From Dokdonella fugitiva (GTDB taxonomy: Bacteria; Pseudomonadota; Gammaproteobacteria; Xanthomonadales; Rhodanobacteraceae), in contig NZ_SLWQ01000003.1 of assembly GCF_004342425.1 (NCBI RefSeq), positions 248,001 to 312,000 on the forward strand: a stretch of DNA of 64,000 bases, written 5' to 3'. Below, piece after piece: positions 1 through 8,730 of this stretch. Below the pieces are notes generated by a model. It searched no databases. It had not been told where the DNA came from and was given only the letters and a program-made list of their open reading frames with translations. The number at the start of each line of letters is the position of its first letter. The first letter of the stretch is position 1. A program made the position numbers and the translations under genes.

Positions 1-1017
1 GCCGCGGGCGACGTCTACCTCGGCTTCGTCGACCAGTGGGCGCTCGCGGGCCACTTCACGCCGCGCCTGTTCCCGGCCGCGCTCGACGAGTCCGCGCCGC
101 AAGGGCGCTCGTACATCTCGTCGACGTCGACGCCGCCGGTCGACCTGTCCAATCTCGGCAACAACGACATCACCGGCACGATCGGCGACGTGGAGCAGGG
201 CACGCTCGACGGCAACCTGATGATCCGCGCGGTCGCCACCGGTGGCGGCAACGGCGGCGCGTGCGCGGGGCCGGTGGTGCCCTGGCTCGCCGCGAGCGCG
301 GGCGCGACGAGCGTGGACGGCGGCGCGAGCACGACGATCCAGGTGGTCGCCGATGCCTCGATCGGCGCGCTCGCCGAAGGCGAGTACCACGCCGAGGTCT
401 GCCTCGTCACGAACGATCCGTCGCAGGCCGTGCTCGCGATCCCGGTGACGCTCGTCGTCGGGCATCCGCCCGCGGCCGCGTGCAGCGGTGGCAGCGACAC
501 CCTGTTCTGCGACGGCTTCGAGTCGAGCACGAACCCGAACATCGTCGCCGGCACGATCGGCGCCGCGGTGGCCGACAGCGTCGACGGCAGCGCCTTCGAC
601 TTCGCGCGCGCGGACTACCATGGCTACGACGCGAACTCGACCGGCGACGACGTCAACCTCTACGACCTCGTCGGCGGTCCCGATGGCGACGGCATGTACG
701 TGTACTGGTACGGCGACGTCGTGCCGCCCGCGTTCGAGGCGCTGGTCGGCGGCGTCGTCGACGGTGATGGCGAGTTCGCGGTGCTGCACGCGGGCGACAC
801 GATCGGTCCGGGCTCGACGGTGTCAGGCGCCTCGCGCCGCCTCGGCCGCTGGGTCGCCGGCGCGGACGGCTATCTCGGCATCGCCTTCTACGACGAAGCG
901 GGCGGGCAGGTGGAGTATGGCTACCTGCACGTGGTGACGAGCGGGCCGACGGGCTTCCCGGCGCAGGTGCTCGACTGGGCCTACGACCGCAGCGGGGCGG
1001 CGATCACGATCCCGTGA
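1..1017 (+). CDS. C-terminal part of a secreted protein with a DGFE motif (5' end outside window)
   Basis: The frame is open from the first base of the window, so the N-terminus is missing. The visible 338 residues contain a beta-sandwich-like repeat: a W-L-A-S start, then a YHAEVCLVTNDP segment and an IPVTLVV end. This pattern is common in extracellular proteins of subtilase or choice-of-anchor type. It is followed by an FCDGFESS motif and a region rich in Gly, Asp and Tyr. The FxDGFE motif recurs in two other exported proteins of this window. No catalytic residues are visible in this fragment, so the enzyme class (if any) is unknown. A strong hairpin follows the stop codon. The reading frame is secure; the function is not. 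Confidence 0.75.
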   Translation, partial: AAGDVYLGFVDQWALAGHFTPRLFPAALDESAPQGRSYISSTSTPPVDLSNLGNNDITGTIGDVEQGTLDGNLMIRAVATGGGNGGACAGPVVPWLAASAGATSVDGGASTTIQVVADASIGALAEGEYHAEVCLVTNDPSQAVLAIPVTLVVGHPPAAACSGGSDTLFCDGFESSTNPNIVAGTIGAAVADSVDGSAFDFARADYHGYDANSTGDDVNLYDLVGGPDGDGMYVYWYGDVVPPAFEALVGGVVDGDGEFAVLHAGDTIGPGSTVSGASRRLGRWVAGADGYLGIAFYDEAGGQVEYGYLHVVTSGPTGFPAQVLDWAYDRSGAAITIP

Positions 1018-1055
1018 CCGGCGCGCACGCGCGATCGCGCGCCGCATGAAGAATG

Positions 1056-1086
1056 AAAGGCCGGCGGTTCGCGACCGCCGGCCTTT
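1056..1086. terminator. Bidirectional hairpin terminator between convergent genes
   Basis: A perfect 13-bp stem (AAAGGCCGGCGGT and its complement) encloses the 5-nt loop TCGCG. It lies between the stop codons of two convergent genes. The A3/T3 ends of the stem are short, so it may act as a terminator in both directions. Confidence 0.8.
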
Positions 1087-1125
1087 CCGTTCAGGGCTCC
1101 AATGCCCGATGCAGCGGGCGCAGCC

Positions 1126-2520
1126 TCACTGCGCCGCGGGAATCATCCCCGGCTCGAGCTGGATCAGGTAGTCGTCGACGTCGGTGGCGCTGCCCGTGCT
1201 CCAGTTGGAATTGAACGCGGCGCGCGTGAAGTCGCGGTTGACCGCACCCTGGTTCTCGGTCCAGTAGCCGTCGTCGCCGCCATGGTGGTAGCCGAGGCCG
1301 AACACGCGCCCGTTCGCCTTGAGTTCGACCGCGATTTCCTTGTTGGTGAACCACGGCCATGCACCGCTGCGGTCCTGGCGCGTGTTGTAGGTCGAGATGA
1401 GCACCCAGCCCGGCTTGTCGTACGCCTTGCCGGAGATGTGCACCGACGTCGAGGAACCATTGACGTAGGTCGGGAACAGCACGGTGCGCGGGCACTCCGG
1501 CGTCGACGCGGGGTCGGCGTCGGCTGGCACGCTCGGGCAGGCGTCGATGTCGACGAAGAACACGTCGCCGTTGTTGCTCTGGAAATCGATCGAGGTGTAG
1601 AGGTCGTGGCCATTCGCGCCGACCGCGATGTCCGAATGCTCGGACTTGTGCAACAGCTTCTTCTTCTGCGTGAAGTCGGGCGACCACGCCCACGTGCCGA
1701 GCGTGTCGTCGGACGACGTGAACCAGCGACCGGACGGCGTCATGCTCGTGTGGTCGGGGCGCACGCTCGCGTTGCGCGTGCCGACGATCTGGTTGGCCTG
1801 CAGGTCGTAGACGACGTAGCCGAGGATGCCGAAGCTGCTCGTCTCGGCCTGGAAGCCCCAGTAGCGGCCGTCGCGCGAGGGCGAGCCTTCGCTCTTGGTC
1901 CACAGGCGCGCCGCGTTCGACCACGGCAGGCGGCCGGTGAAGTCGGCGACCGTCGTCGACGTGTTGCTGCGGATGTCGAGCTTGAAGATCTTCATGCCGC
2001 CGTTGGTCGGCATGTAGTAGATGCTGTTCGGGTCGGTCGGATGCCACTGCACTTCCGCGTCGCCGGCCGGCCCGTTGAGGCGCTTGTCGTACTGCAGCGT
2101 GTTCGCGTCGTAGATGTGCCAGTTGCCGCCCGAGCCGTAGACGAGCACGCGGCTGTTGTCGGCATTGAACGGCTGGCGGCGCGAGTAGTCGTTGCGCGCG
2201 AACTGCTGCGGCGGCTCGACGTCGTGCTGGGTCATGCGCACCATGCAGGTGTCGAAACCCGGATCGGCGAAGGCCTGGCCCTTGGCCGGCTTGGCGAGGC
2301 TGCCGGCGGGTGGGTTGATCTTGCCTTCGAGCAGCGCGAAGCCGGGCTGGTAGAAGCCGTCGCAGGCGTTGGCCATGCCGCCACCGACCGGTGCCTCGAA
2401 ACCACTGTCGAAGACCGTGTCGGGGACGGATTCGGCGCGAACGGGTGCGATCGTGAAAATCGATGAAACGGTGACCGAGACGGCGAGCAGCGAGGCAGTG
2501 CGGAGCGGCGAAGCGGGCAT
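1126..2520 (-). CDS. Exported beta-propeller-like protein, function unknown
   Basis: This 464-residue protein begins with a signal peptide (about residues 1-29, ending A-P-V-R-A). I chose this ATG because the signal peptide starts there; longer frames upstream have no such property. Straight after the signal lies a VFDSGFE motif (about residues 34-40), like the DGFE motifs of two other exported proteins here. The rest holds several repeats of about 45-60 residues with the pattern of propeller blades, such as WHIYDANT, YYMPTNGG, GYVVYDLQ and DVFFVDID. This resembles TolB/WD40-type seven-bladed propellers, often used for binding. No catalytic motif was seen. It stands alone downstream of the EPS locus on the same strand, 241 bp after the flippase gene, and is probably transcribed separately. 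Confidence 0.8.
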   Translation of the reverse strand: MPASPLRTASLLAVSVTVSSIFTIAPVRAESVPDTVFDSGFEAPVGGGMANACDGFYQPGFALLEGKINPPAGSLAKPAKGQAFADPGFDTCMVRMTQHDVEPPQQFARNDYSRRQPFNADNSRVLVYGSGGNWHIYDANTLQYDKRLNGPAGDAEVQWHPTDPNSIYYMPTNGGMKIFKLDIRSNTSTTVADFTGRLPWSNAARLWTKSEGSPSRDGRYWGFQAETSSFGILGYVVYDLQANQIVGTRNASVRPDHTSMTPSGRWFTSSDDTLGTWAWSPDFTQKKKLLHKSEHSDIAVGANGHDLYTSIDFQSNNGDVFFVDIDACPSVPADADPASTPECPRTVLFPTYVNGSSTSVHISGKAYDKPGWVLISTYNTRQDRSGAWPWFTNKEIAVELKANGRVFGLGYHHGGDDGYWTENQGAVNRDFTRAAFNSNWSTGSATDVDDYLIQLEPGMIPAAQ

Positions 2521-2761
2521 GGATTTTCCAGGGGGAGAGTCGAGGCGGAAATTCTGCCGCCCGGTCCGCACCTGGTTTGGGACGAAATTCGCAACGTCGC
2601 ACAATGACTTGGCGCGAATCGCCAAAATTGTGTGAGCGCCGTTGGAAAATCGTGAATCCGGTTATCGGCCATTCACCGGAAAAATCGGTCCTGATTAATC
2701 CGCGTCCGATTATCGAGCGTCGATTTTCAGGCGGCTGCCACGGCGCGATTCGTGAAAAGCA
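2521..2761. other. Intergenic region after the EPS locus
   Basis: This 241-bp stretch separates the EPS flippase stop codon from the start of the exported propeller gene. It is clearly more AT-rich than its surroundings around 2630-2740, which suits a promoter for the downstream minus-strand gene. I could not identify convincing -35/-10 boxes or a strong terminator hairpin. Confidence 0.5.
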
Positions 2762-4333
2762 TCACGATCCACCGGCGCCGCGTGGGCGCGCGCGACGGGC
2801 GCGCAGCCTCGCCCCGATGTCCCGTGCTTCAGGCAGGCCGAGGCGCCAGGCCAGGGCGAAGGCGGCGAGCCCGGCCGGCAGCGTGGCGAGGCCGCAGGCG
2901 ATCGCCCACAGGCGGTGGCTCGCCTCGTACAGGCCCGCCGGAACGATCACGCGCGCCAGCAGGATGCCGGCCGCGAGCACGCCGAGCGGTAGCAGCAATG
3001 GCGCCGACAGCGGACGCTGCGCGGGCGCGCCTGCCCGCAGCAGCCGGCGCACGACGATCGCGGCGAGCAGGGACGATTGCAATTGCGACAGCACCGCCGA
3101 CAGCGCGACCCCGCGCAGCCCGAGGCGCTGCGCCCAGAGCAGGTTCAGGCCGACGCAGGTCGCGACGCCGGCGAGCCCGATGAACACCTGCGTCCACGGG
3201 CGCACCATGCTGTGCAGCACCCGGTAGCTGAAGTACGCCTGCGAGCGGAACACCATGCCGATCGCGAGCAGGCTCATCGCTTCGACGGTGAGCGCGGTCG
3301 AACGCTCGTCGAAGCGTCCGTGTTCGAGCAGCACGATCACGATCGGCTTGGCGAGGCCGACCAGCAGCACCGCGCACGGCAGCGTCAGCAGCAGGATCAG
3401 GCGTTGCCCGCTGCGCCAGGTCGCCGCGACCGCGGTGTGGTCGCCGGCGGCGACGCCGCGACCGAGGGACGGGTAATAGCTCGTGATGATCGCCTGCGCG
3501 AACACTTCGACCGGCAGCATCGCCATCATCGTCGCGTAGGTGAGCGCCGAGATCGAGCCGGCGTCCAGGCGCGAAACGAAATACTGGTCGACCAGGCCGG
3601 TCAGCATCGCGCCGACCGAACCGACCAGCAACGGCAGCAGGTGCGCGAGCGGGCGCAGGAAATCCGGATGGCCGAGCGCGAACGCGGGGCGCAGGCTGCT
3701 GCGGAACAGGTCGCGGTTGCCGAAGGCAAGGATGCACAGCTGCACGAAGAAGCCGAGCGTGATGCCGGCGATGAGCGCGCGCACGCCGAGCTCGCGCGCG
3801 AGCAGCAGCGCGACGAGGATGATCGCGCTGTTGTTGACGATGCCGTCGAGGCCGGGCAGCACGAAGCGCTCGCGCGCGTTGCTGAGCGCCGACAGCAGCG
3901 AGGACAGCGTGAGCATGAGCATGCACGGCAGCATGAGGCGGATCATCGCGATCGCCTGCTGCTGGTTCTCCGGCGCGAGGCCGGGCGCAAGCCGGTGCAC
4001 GAGCGCGCCGGTCCACAGCTGGATCGCCGCGCAGGCGAGCAGCGACACGCCGATCGCGAGCGTGAACAGCGTGTTGGCGCCGCGCCAGGCGTCGGCGCCG
4101 GTGCGCCCCTCGAGGCTTTTCACGAAGCGCGGCACGAACGCGACCGTGATGACCGTGGTGAGCAGGTTGGGCAGCATCAGCGGCAGCGAGTAGGCGACCC
4201 AGAACGCGTCGAGCACGCCGCTCGTGCCGAACAGCGTGGCGATGATCAGGGTCTTGCCGATCGCAAGCAGCTTGCCGGCGAGGTTGAGCCCCGACAGCGC
4301 GAGTACCGCGCGGCGCGGCCGCGTCGCGCTCAC
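2762..4333 (-). CDS. MurJ/MviN-like polysaccharide flippase of the EPS locus (MOP family)
   Basis: The 523-residue product is a polytopic membrane protein with about 14 hydrophobic segments. Its N-terminus (LNLAGKLLAIGKTLIIATLF, then GVLDAFWVAYSLP) matches the MurJ/MviN branch of the MOP transporter superfamily. Such proteins flip undecaprenyl-linked sugars across the inner membrane. As the last gene of an EPS operon it probably does the Wzx job for the repeat unit made here, rather than being the housekeeping lipid II flippase. The start is a GTG overlapping the TGA of the upstream ligase/polymerase gene (GTGA), which implies translational coupling. No ATG lies near the first membrane segment. 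The exact substrate cannot be read from the sequence. Confidence 0.85.
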   Translation of the reverse strand: MSATRPRRAVLALSGLNLAGKLLAIGKTLIIATLFGTSGVLDAFWVAYSLPLMLPNLLTTVITVAFVPRFVKSLEGRTGADAWRGANTLFTLAIGVSLLACAAIQLWTGALVHRLAPGLAPENQQQAIAMIRLMLPCMLMLTLSSLLSALSNARERFVLPGLDGIVNNSAIILVALLLARELGVRALIAGITLGFFVQLCILAFGNRDLFRSSLRPAFALGHPDFLRPLAHLLPLLVGSVGAMLTGLVDQYFVSRLDAGSISALTYATMMAMLPVEVFAQAIITSYYPSLGRGVAAGDHTAVAATWRSGQRLILLLTLPCAVLLVGLAKPIVIVLLEHGRFDERSTALTVEAMSLLAIGMVFRSQAYFSYRVLHSMVRPWTQVFIGLAGVATCVGLNLLWAQRLGLRGVALSAVLSQLQSSLLAAIVVRRLLRAGAPAQRPLSAPLLLPLGVLAAGILLARVIVPAGLYEASHRLWAIACGLATLPAGLAAFALAWRLGLPEARDIGARLRARRARPRGAGGS

Positions 4334-5643
4334 GGGCGGCGCGCCGGCAGGCCGCGCGCACGCGCGGCGAGCGGGAAGCGCTCGATCATGCGATCGGCGC
4401 CGGAGACGACCAGCGCGGTCGACGCGGGCACCTGCCGCGTCTTCAGCAACATGTAGCGCTCGAGCAGTCCGCACAGGATCCAGAACGTGCCCATCACGTT
4501 GCCTTCGAGGAACGGGCTGCCGTAGAGGTTGCCGAGCGCCATGCACAGCGCTGTCACGCTGAAGCCGATCGCGAGCGCACGCGCTTCCGGGTCGTCGGGG
4601 GGCATGCTCCGCCGCAGCCACGCGCCGAGGCGGAACGTCGCGAGCACGAGCAGCAGCAGCGCGAGCAGCGCCTGCGGCCCGCCCTCGGCGAGCGTGAGCA
4701 CGTAGAAATTGTGCGCATCGAAGTGCTGGAACGCCGAGTAGTGGCCGATCTCGTCCTTGAAGCGGTTCTGGCCGACGCCGGCCGGGTTGGCCTGCCACAT
4801 CGCCAGCGCGCCGGCCCAGATCTCCCAGCGGCTGGCCGTGCTCTCGTCGACCTTCTCTTCGCCGTGCGGGCCCTTCTGCTGCGTTTCCTCGACGCGCTGG
4901 GTCACGCTCTCGGGCAGGAAGCCGACCAGCGAGGCGAGCGTCGCCCCGAGCACGATCGCGAGCAGCACGCTACGCCGGAGCAGCAGCACGGCGAGGCCGA
5001 GCACGGCGATGAAATAGGCCTGGCGCGAATAGGTGAACAGCAGCGCCATCGTCAGCAGCACGACCCCGCCGAGCGCGGCGATGCGCCAGCGCTTGTCGCG
5101 CAGGAACAGCGCGAGGCCGATGAACATCGGCAGGAACATCGCGTAGTAGACGCCGGCGCGGTTCGCATCGCGGTAATTGCTGCCGAACGGCCCGGAGGCG
5201 CGATGGGTCTCGACGTAGGTGCCGATGCCGTAGTCGAAGCCCTGGCGGATCGCCTGCACCGCGGCGATCGCGGCGACCGCCATCACCGCGATCACCAGCA
5301 GGCGCGTGTTGCGGAGGTCCTGCCTGCAGTGCAGGTACATGAAATAGAGCAGCGGCGAGAACAGCGCGTTCTTGAGGTAGGTGACGTCGACCATGAATGC
5401 GCCCGGCGCGCGTACCTGGGCGATCACGAACGCGAGCACGAGCATCGCCATGAAGAACAGCAGCGGTCCGCGCATGAAGGCCTTCGGCTCGACCTCGTCG
5501 GGCCTGCCCGAGAAGCGCAGCATCACCAGCACGAGCAGGAACAGCGCGTTCGGCAGGTTGAGCCCGGGCACGCCGGACTCGAAGTTGTAGTGGCCCTGGT
5601 AGACCGTGTAGAGGATCTGGAACAGGAGCAGGAAGCGCAACAT
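4330..5643 (-). CDS. O-antigen ligase/polymerase family membrane protein (Wzy-like)
   Basis: This 437-residue integral membrane protein has about 11-12 hydrophobic segments and a large periplasmic loop near residues 270-345. The loop contains the Wzy_C/WaaL-type features SRWEIWAGALAMW, PAGVGQNRF and DAHNFYVLTLAEGG, including the loop His. In a locus with a flippase and a chain-length regulator, polymerisation of the EPS repeat unit (Wzy) is the likeliest role; ligation to another acceptor is the alternative. The ATG used here lies 1 nt after the TGA of the upstream amidotransferase gene, and the first membrane helix starts immediately (MLRFLLLFQIL). The 3' end overlaps the flippase start by 4 nt. 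Confidence 0.85.
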   Translation of the reverse strand: MLRFLLLFQILYTVYQGHYNFESGVPGLNLPNALFLLVLVMLRFSGRPDEVEPKAFMRGPLLFFMAMLVLAFVIAQVRAPGAFMVDVTYLKNALFSPLLYFMYLHCRQDLRNTRLLVIAVMAVAAIAAVQAIRQGFDYGIGTYVETHRASGPFGSNYRDANRAGVYYAMFLPMFIGLALFLRDKRWRIAALGGVVLLTMALLFTYSRQAYFIAVLGLAVLLLRRSVLLAIVLGATLASLVGFLPESVTQRVEETQQKGPHGEEKVDESTASRWEIWAGALAMWQANPAGVGQNRFKDEIGHYSAFQHFDAHNFYVLTLAEGGPQALLALLLLVLATFRLGAWLRRSMPPDDPEARALAIGFSVTALCMALGNLYGSPFLEGNVMGTFWILCGLLERYMLLKTRQVPASTALVVSGADRMIERFPLAARARGLPARRP

Positions 5644-5644
5644 G

Positions 5645-7513
5645 TCAGGCGCGCGGCGCCGCGTCGAGGAAGCGGCGCGCCCACAGTTCGAGCGAGAGCA
5701 CCAGCCAGAGCGATTCGCCGCGGTCGGCACGCCCGGCGAGATGATCGTCGAGGCACGCGCGCGCGGCGGCCGGATCGATGAGGCCGCGTTCGCGGAACGC
5801 GCGGCTCGCGAGCACGTCCTCGGCGAGCGGCCGCAGCGGGCCGCGGAACCACTGCCCGAGCGGGATCGCGAAGCCCTGCTTGGGTTTCGCCAGGACGTCC
5901 GCGGGCAGCCAGCGTTCGGCGACGCGACGCAGGATGTGCTTGCCGCGCCCGTGCCGCACGCGCAGGTTCTCCGGCAGGCTCACCACGAACTCGACCACGG
6001 CCGGGTCGAGGAACGGCACGCGGCCTTCGAGCGAGTTCGCCATCGCCATGCGGTCGACCTTGACCAGGATGTCGTCCGGCAGGTAGCTGCCGAAGTCGAG
6101 CTCGACGATGCGGTCGAGCATCGAATGACGCGCGCTGCCGCCGCGCGCGAGCGCGTGCAGCGGGTCCTCGTAGCCGTCCCGCACCGCCGCGCCGAGCAGG
6201 TCGCGCACGGTCCCGGGACGGCTCATCGCGACGCTGCCGAGGTAACTATCCGGGAACGGCATGCGCATGCGCTCGGCGACGCCGCGCAGGCGATAGCCGA
6301 ACGAGCCACCGACGAGGCTGGCGCCCGCGCGCGCAGCGAGCGCGACCGACGCCTTCAGCGGACCGAGGCGTTGCAGGGCGAGGAAGCGCAGGTAGCGCGT
6401 GTAGCCGGCGAACGTCTCGTCGCCCGCGTCGCCGGTCAGCACCATCGCCACCTGCGTGCGCGCGAGCTGCGAGACGAGGAAGGTCGGTACCGCCGACGAA
6501 TCGGCGAACGGTTCGTCGAGGTACCAGACGAGCTGTTCGAGCAGCCCCACCGCGTCGGGCTCGACCACCAGTTCGTGATGGTCGGTGCCGAGGTGTTCGG
6601 CGACGCGACGTGCGTCGGACAGTTCGTTGTAGGCGGCTTCCTTGAAGCCGATCGAATAGGTGCGCACGCGCTGCGACGAATGGCGCGTCATCAGAGCGAC
6701 GACCGTGCTCGAGTCGAGCCCGCCGCTGAGGAACGCGCCGAACGGCACGTCGGCGACCATGCGGCTGTGCACCGCGCGGTCGAGCAGTTCGGCGAGGCGC
6801 TGCTCCGCGTCGGCCGCGCCGATCGCCTGCCGGCGGCCGAAGTCGAGCGTGTAGTAGCGCTCGACCGCGATGCGCCCGTCGCTGCAGCGCAGGTAGCAGC
6901 CCGGGGGCAGCTTGCGCACGCTCGCGAAGATGCTCGCCGGGGTCGGCACGTAGCCGTAGCGCACGTACGAGCGCAGCGCCGCGGGATCGAGCTCGCGCCG
7001 CAAGCCCGGCACTTCGATCAGCGCCTTGAGCTCGCTCGCGAACAGCAGCCGCGCGTCGTCGTGGGCGTAGAACAACGGCTTCTCGCCGAAGCGGTCGCGC
7101 GCGAGCACGAGCGTCTGCGTGCGGCGATCCCAGACCGCTAGCGCGAACATGCCGTCGAGGCGCGCGAAGCAGCGCTCGCCCCATTCGGCGAACGCCTGCG
7201 CGACGACCTCGCTGTCGGAGGCGGAATGGAACTCGCGGCCGAGCGCCTGCAGTTCGGCGCGCAGTTCGCGGTAGTTGTAGATCTCGCCGTTGAACACGAG
7301 CTGGATGCGCCCGCCGTCGGCGGACATCGGCTGGTGGCCGCCGGCGATGTCGATGATCGCGAGCCGGCGCATGCCGAGCAGCACGCGCGCATCGCGGTAG
7401 TAGCCCTCGTCGTCCGGGCCGCGATGGCGGATCGCGTCGTTCATGGCCCGGCCGACGCCGGCGTCGGGCGGTTGCTGGCCGGGTGCGACGACGAGGCCGA
7501 TGATGCCGCACAT
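5645..7513 (-). CDS. asnB: Asparagine synthetase-type amidotransferase, glutamine-hydrolysing (EPS-associated)
   Basis: This 622-residue enzyme has both AsnB domains. The N-terminal Ntn glutaminase domain starts Met-Cys-Gly-Ile, so Cys2 becomes the nucleophile once Met is removed. It carries RGPDDEG (31-37) and NGEIYNY (75-81). The C-terminal ATP-pyrophosphatase domain carries the P-loop SGGLDSS (263-269). The protein resembles the family named exosortase A system-associated amidotransferase 1, found in EPS loci. The likely reaction is glutamine-dependent amidation of a carboxyl group through an acyl-adenylate. In this setting a sugar uronic acid is a plausible substrate besides aspartate. 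It lies between a glycosyltransferase (5-nt gap) and the Wzy-like gene (1-nt gap). A second AsnB-like gene two positions upstream lacks the catalytic Cys. Confidence 0.88.
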   Translation of the reverse strand: MCGIIGLVVAPGQQPPDAGVGRAMNDAIRHRGPDDEGYYRDARVLLGMRRLAIIDIAGGHQPMSADGGRIQLVFNGEIYNYRELRAELQALGREFHSASDSEVVAQAFAEWGERCFARLDGMFALAVWDRRTQTLVLARDRFGEKPLFYAHDDARLLFASELKALIEVPGLRRELDPAALRSYVRYGYVPTPASIFASVRKLPPGCYLRCSDGRIAVERYYTLDFGRRQAIGAADAEQRLAELLDRAVHSRMVADVPFGAFLSGGLDSSTVVALMTRHSSQRVRTYSIGFKEAAYNELSDARRVAEHLGTDHHELVVEPDAVGLLEQLVWYLDEPFADSSAVPTFLVSQLARTQVAMVLTGDAGDETFAGYTRYLRFLALQRLGPLKASVALAARAGASLVGGSFGYRLRGVAERMRMPFPDSYLGSVAMSRPGTVRDLLGAAVRDGYEDPLHALARGGSARHSMLDRIVELDFGSYLPDDILVKVDRMAMANSLEGRVPFLDPAVVEFVVSLPENLRVRHGRGKHILRRVAERWLPADVLAKPKQGFAIPLGQWFRGPLRPLAEDVLASRAFRERGLIDPAAARACLDDHLAGRADRGESLWLVLSLELWARRFLDAAPRA

Positions 7514-7518
7514 GCGTT

Positions 7519-8730
7519 TCAGTCCCCCTGGGGCAGCGTGGCGGACGCGGTGATGCGCGCCGGGTCCTCGCCACGGTACAACGCGAGCAGGCGATCGACC
7601 ACGACATCGAGGTCGGCGCGCGCGGCGACGTCGGCGCGCGCCTGGCAGCCGAGCCGGTGCAGGCCGGGCCGCCCCCGCGCGACGGCGTCGGCGAGGCGGT
7701 GCGCGAGCGTCGCATGGTCACCCGGCTCGAACAGCCAGCCGTTGCGGCCGTCGACGATGAAGTCCTCGCTGCCGCTGACGCGGCTCGCGACCACCGGCAG
7801 GCATGAAGCCATGAATTCGAGCAGGGTGTTGGAGAGGCCTTCGATGGTCGAGGTCAGCACGCCGAAATCGGCCTCGCGCAGGAGGTGCTCGACGTCGGAG
7901 CGATGGCCGAGGAACTCGACCTGCGCGGCGATGCCGAGGCGTTCCGCCTGCGCGCGCAGCGATGCCTCGAGCGGGCCGGCGCCGACCAGGCGCAGGCGCG
8001 CGCGTCCGGCCTGCGGGAACGCGTCGGCCCAGGCATCGAGCAGCACGCCGAGGCCCTTCTCCGGCACCAGCCGGCCTACGAACACCGCGGTCGGCACGCC
8101 GTCCGCGGCCGGCGCCGCGCGCAAACCGAAGCGGCGCGTGTCGATCGCATTGGGCAGCGCGACAATGCGCTCGCCGGCGAAGCCATGGCGCAGCAGCTCC
8201 GCTTCGATGCGGTGGCTGATCGCCTGCAGCGCATGCGCACCGCGCAGCCAGCGCTGGCCGATGCGTGCGACGAGACCGCCATCGTCGCGCAGCAGGCCCT
8301 TCTTGAGTTCCCACCAGCCCGAGATCTTCACGACCACGGTGCGGCCGATGCGCCGCCCCATCATCGTCGTGAGCGCGCCGAGGTGGTGCGCGATGTGCAC
8401 GTGCCAGGCGTCGTAACGGCGGCCATGGCGCGCGAGGAACGCGAGCAGGCGCAACCACAGCACGAGCGAACCGAACAGGCGGATGCGCGGATAGGCGATG
8501 CGCAGCACCGGGATGCCTTCGTGCCGGCCGATACGCGCGGGCGTGAGGTCGGGGTCGCGCAGGGGCGTCAGCACGGTCACGCGATGGCCGCGCTCGCGCA
8601 GGCGCATCGCGAGCGTGCGCACCTGCGACTCGGCGCCGCCGCCGCCGATCACCGGGAAGTTGCTTTCCAGCACCATGAGCACGCGCATCGGCCGCAGGCC
8701 GGCGCCGCCGGAGCTCGGCTCAGGCCGCAT
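7519..8730 (-). CDS. GT4-family glycosyltransferase (GT-B fold)
   Basis: A 403-residue retaining glycosyltransferase of family GT4. The N-terminal Rossmann domain has a Gly-rich loop (IGGGGAESQVRTLAMRL). The C-terminal nucleotide-sugar domain has VGRLVPEKG and the E-x7-E-type segment STIEGLSNTLLEFMA. It should add one sugar to the lipid-linked repeat unit on the cytoplasmic face. Two starts are possible. I chose the upstream ATG because GGAGG stands 7 nt before it, even though it overlaps the previous gene by 11 nt. The internal ATG at 8688, where the conserved fold begins (MRVLMVLESN), has no good ribosome binding site. Donor and acceptor sugars cannot be predicted. Confidence 0.85.
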   Translation of the reverse strand: MRPEPSSGGAGLRPMRVLMVLESNFPVIGGGGAESQVRTLAMRLRERGHRVTVLTPLRDPDLTPARIGRHEGIPVLRIAYPRIRLFGSLVLWLRLLAFLARHGRRYDAWHVHIAHHLGALTTMMGRRIGRTVVVKISGWWELKKGLLRDDGGLVARIGQRWLRGAHALQAISHRIEAELLRHGFAGERIVALPNAIDTRRFGLRAAPAADGVPTAVFVGRLVPEKGLGVLLDAWADAFPQAGRARLRLVGAGPLEASLRAQAERLGIAAQVEFLGHRSDVEHLLREADFGVLTSTIEGLSNTLLEFMASCLPVVASRVSGSEDFIVDGRNGWLFEPGDHATLAHRLADAVARGRPGLHRLGCQARADVAARADLDVVVDRLLALYRGEDPARITASATLPQGD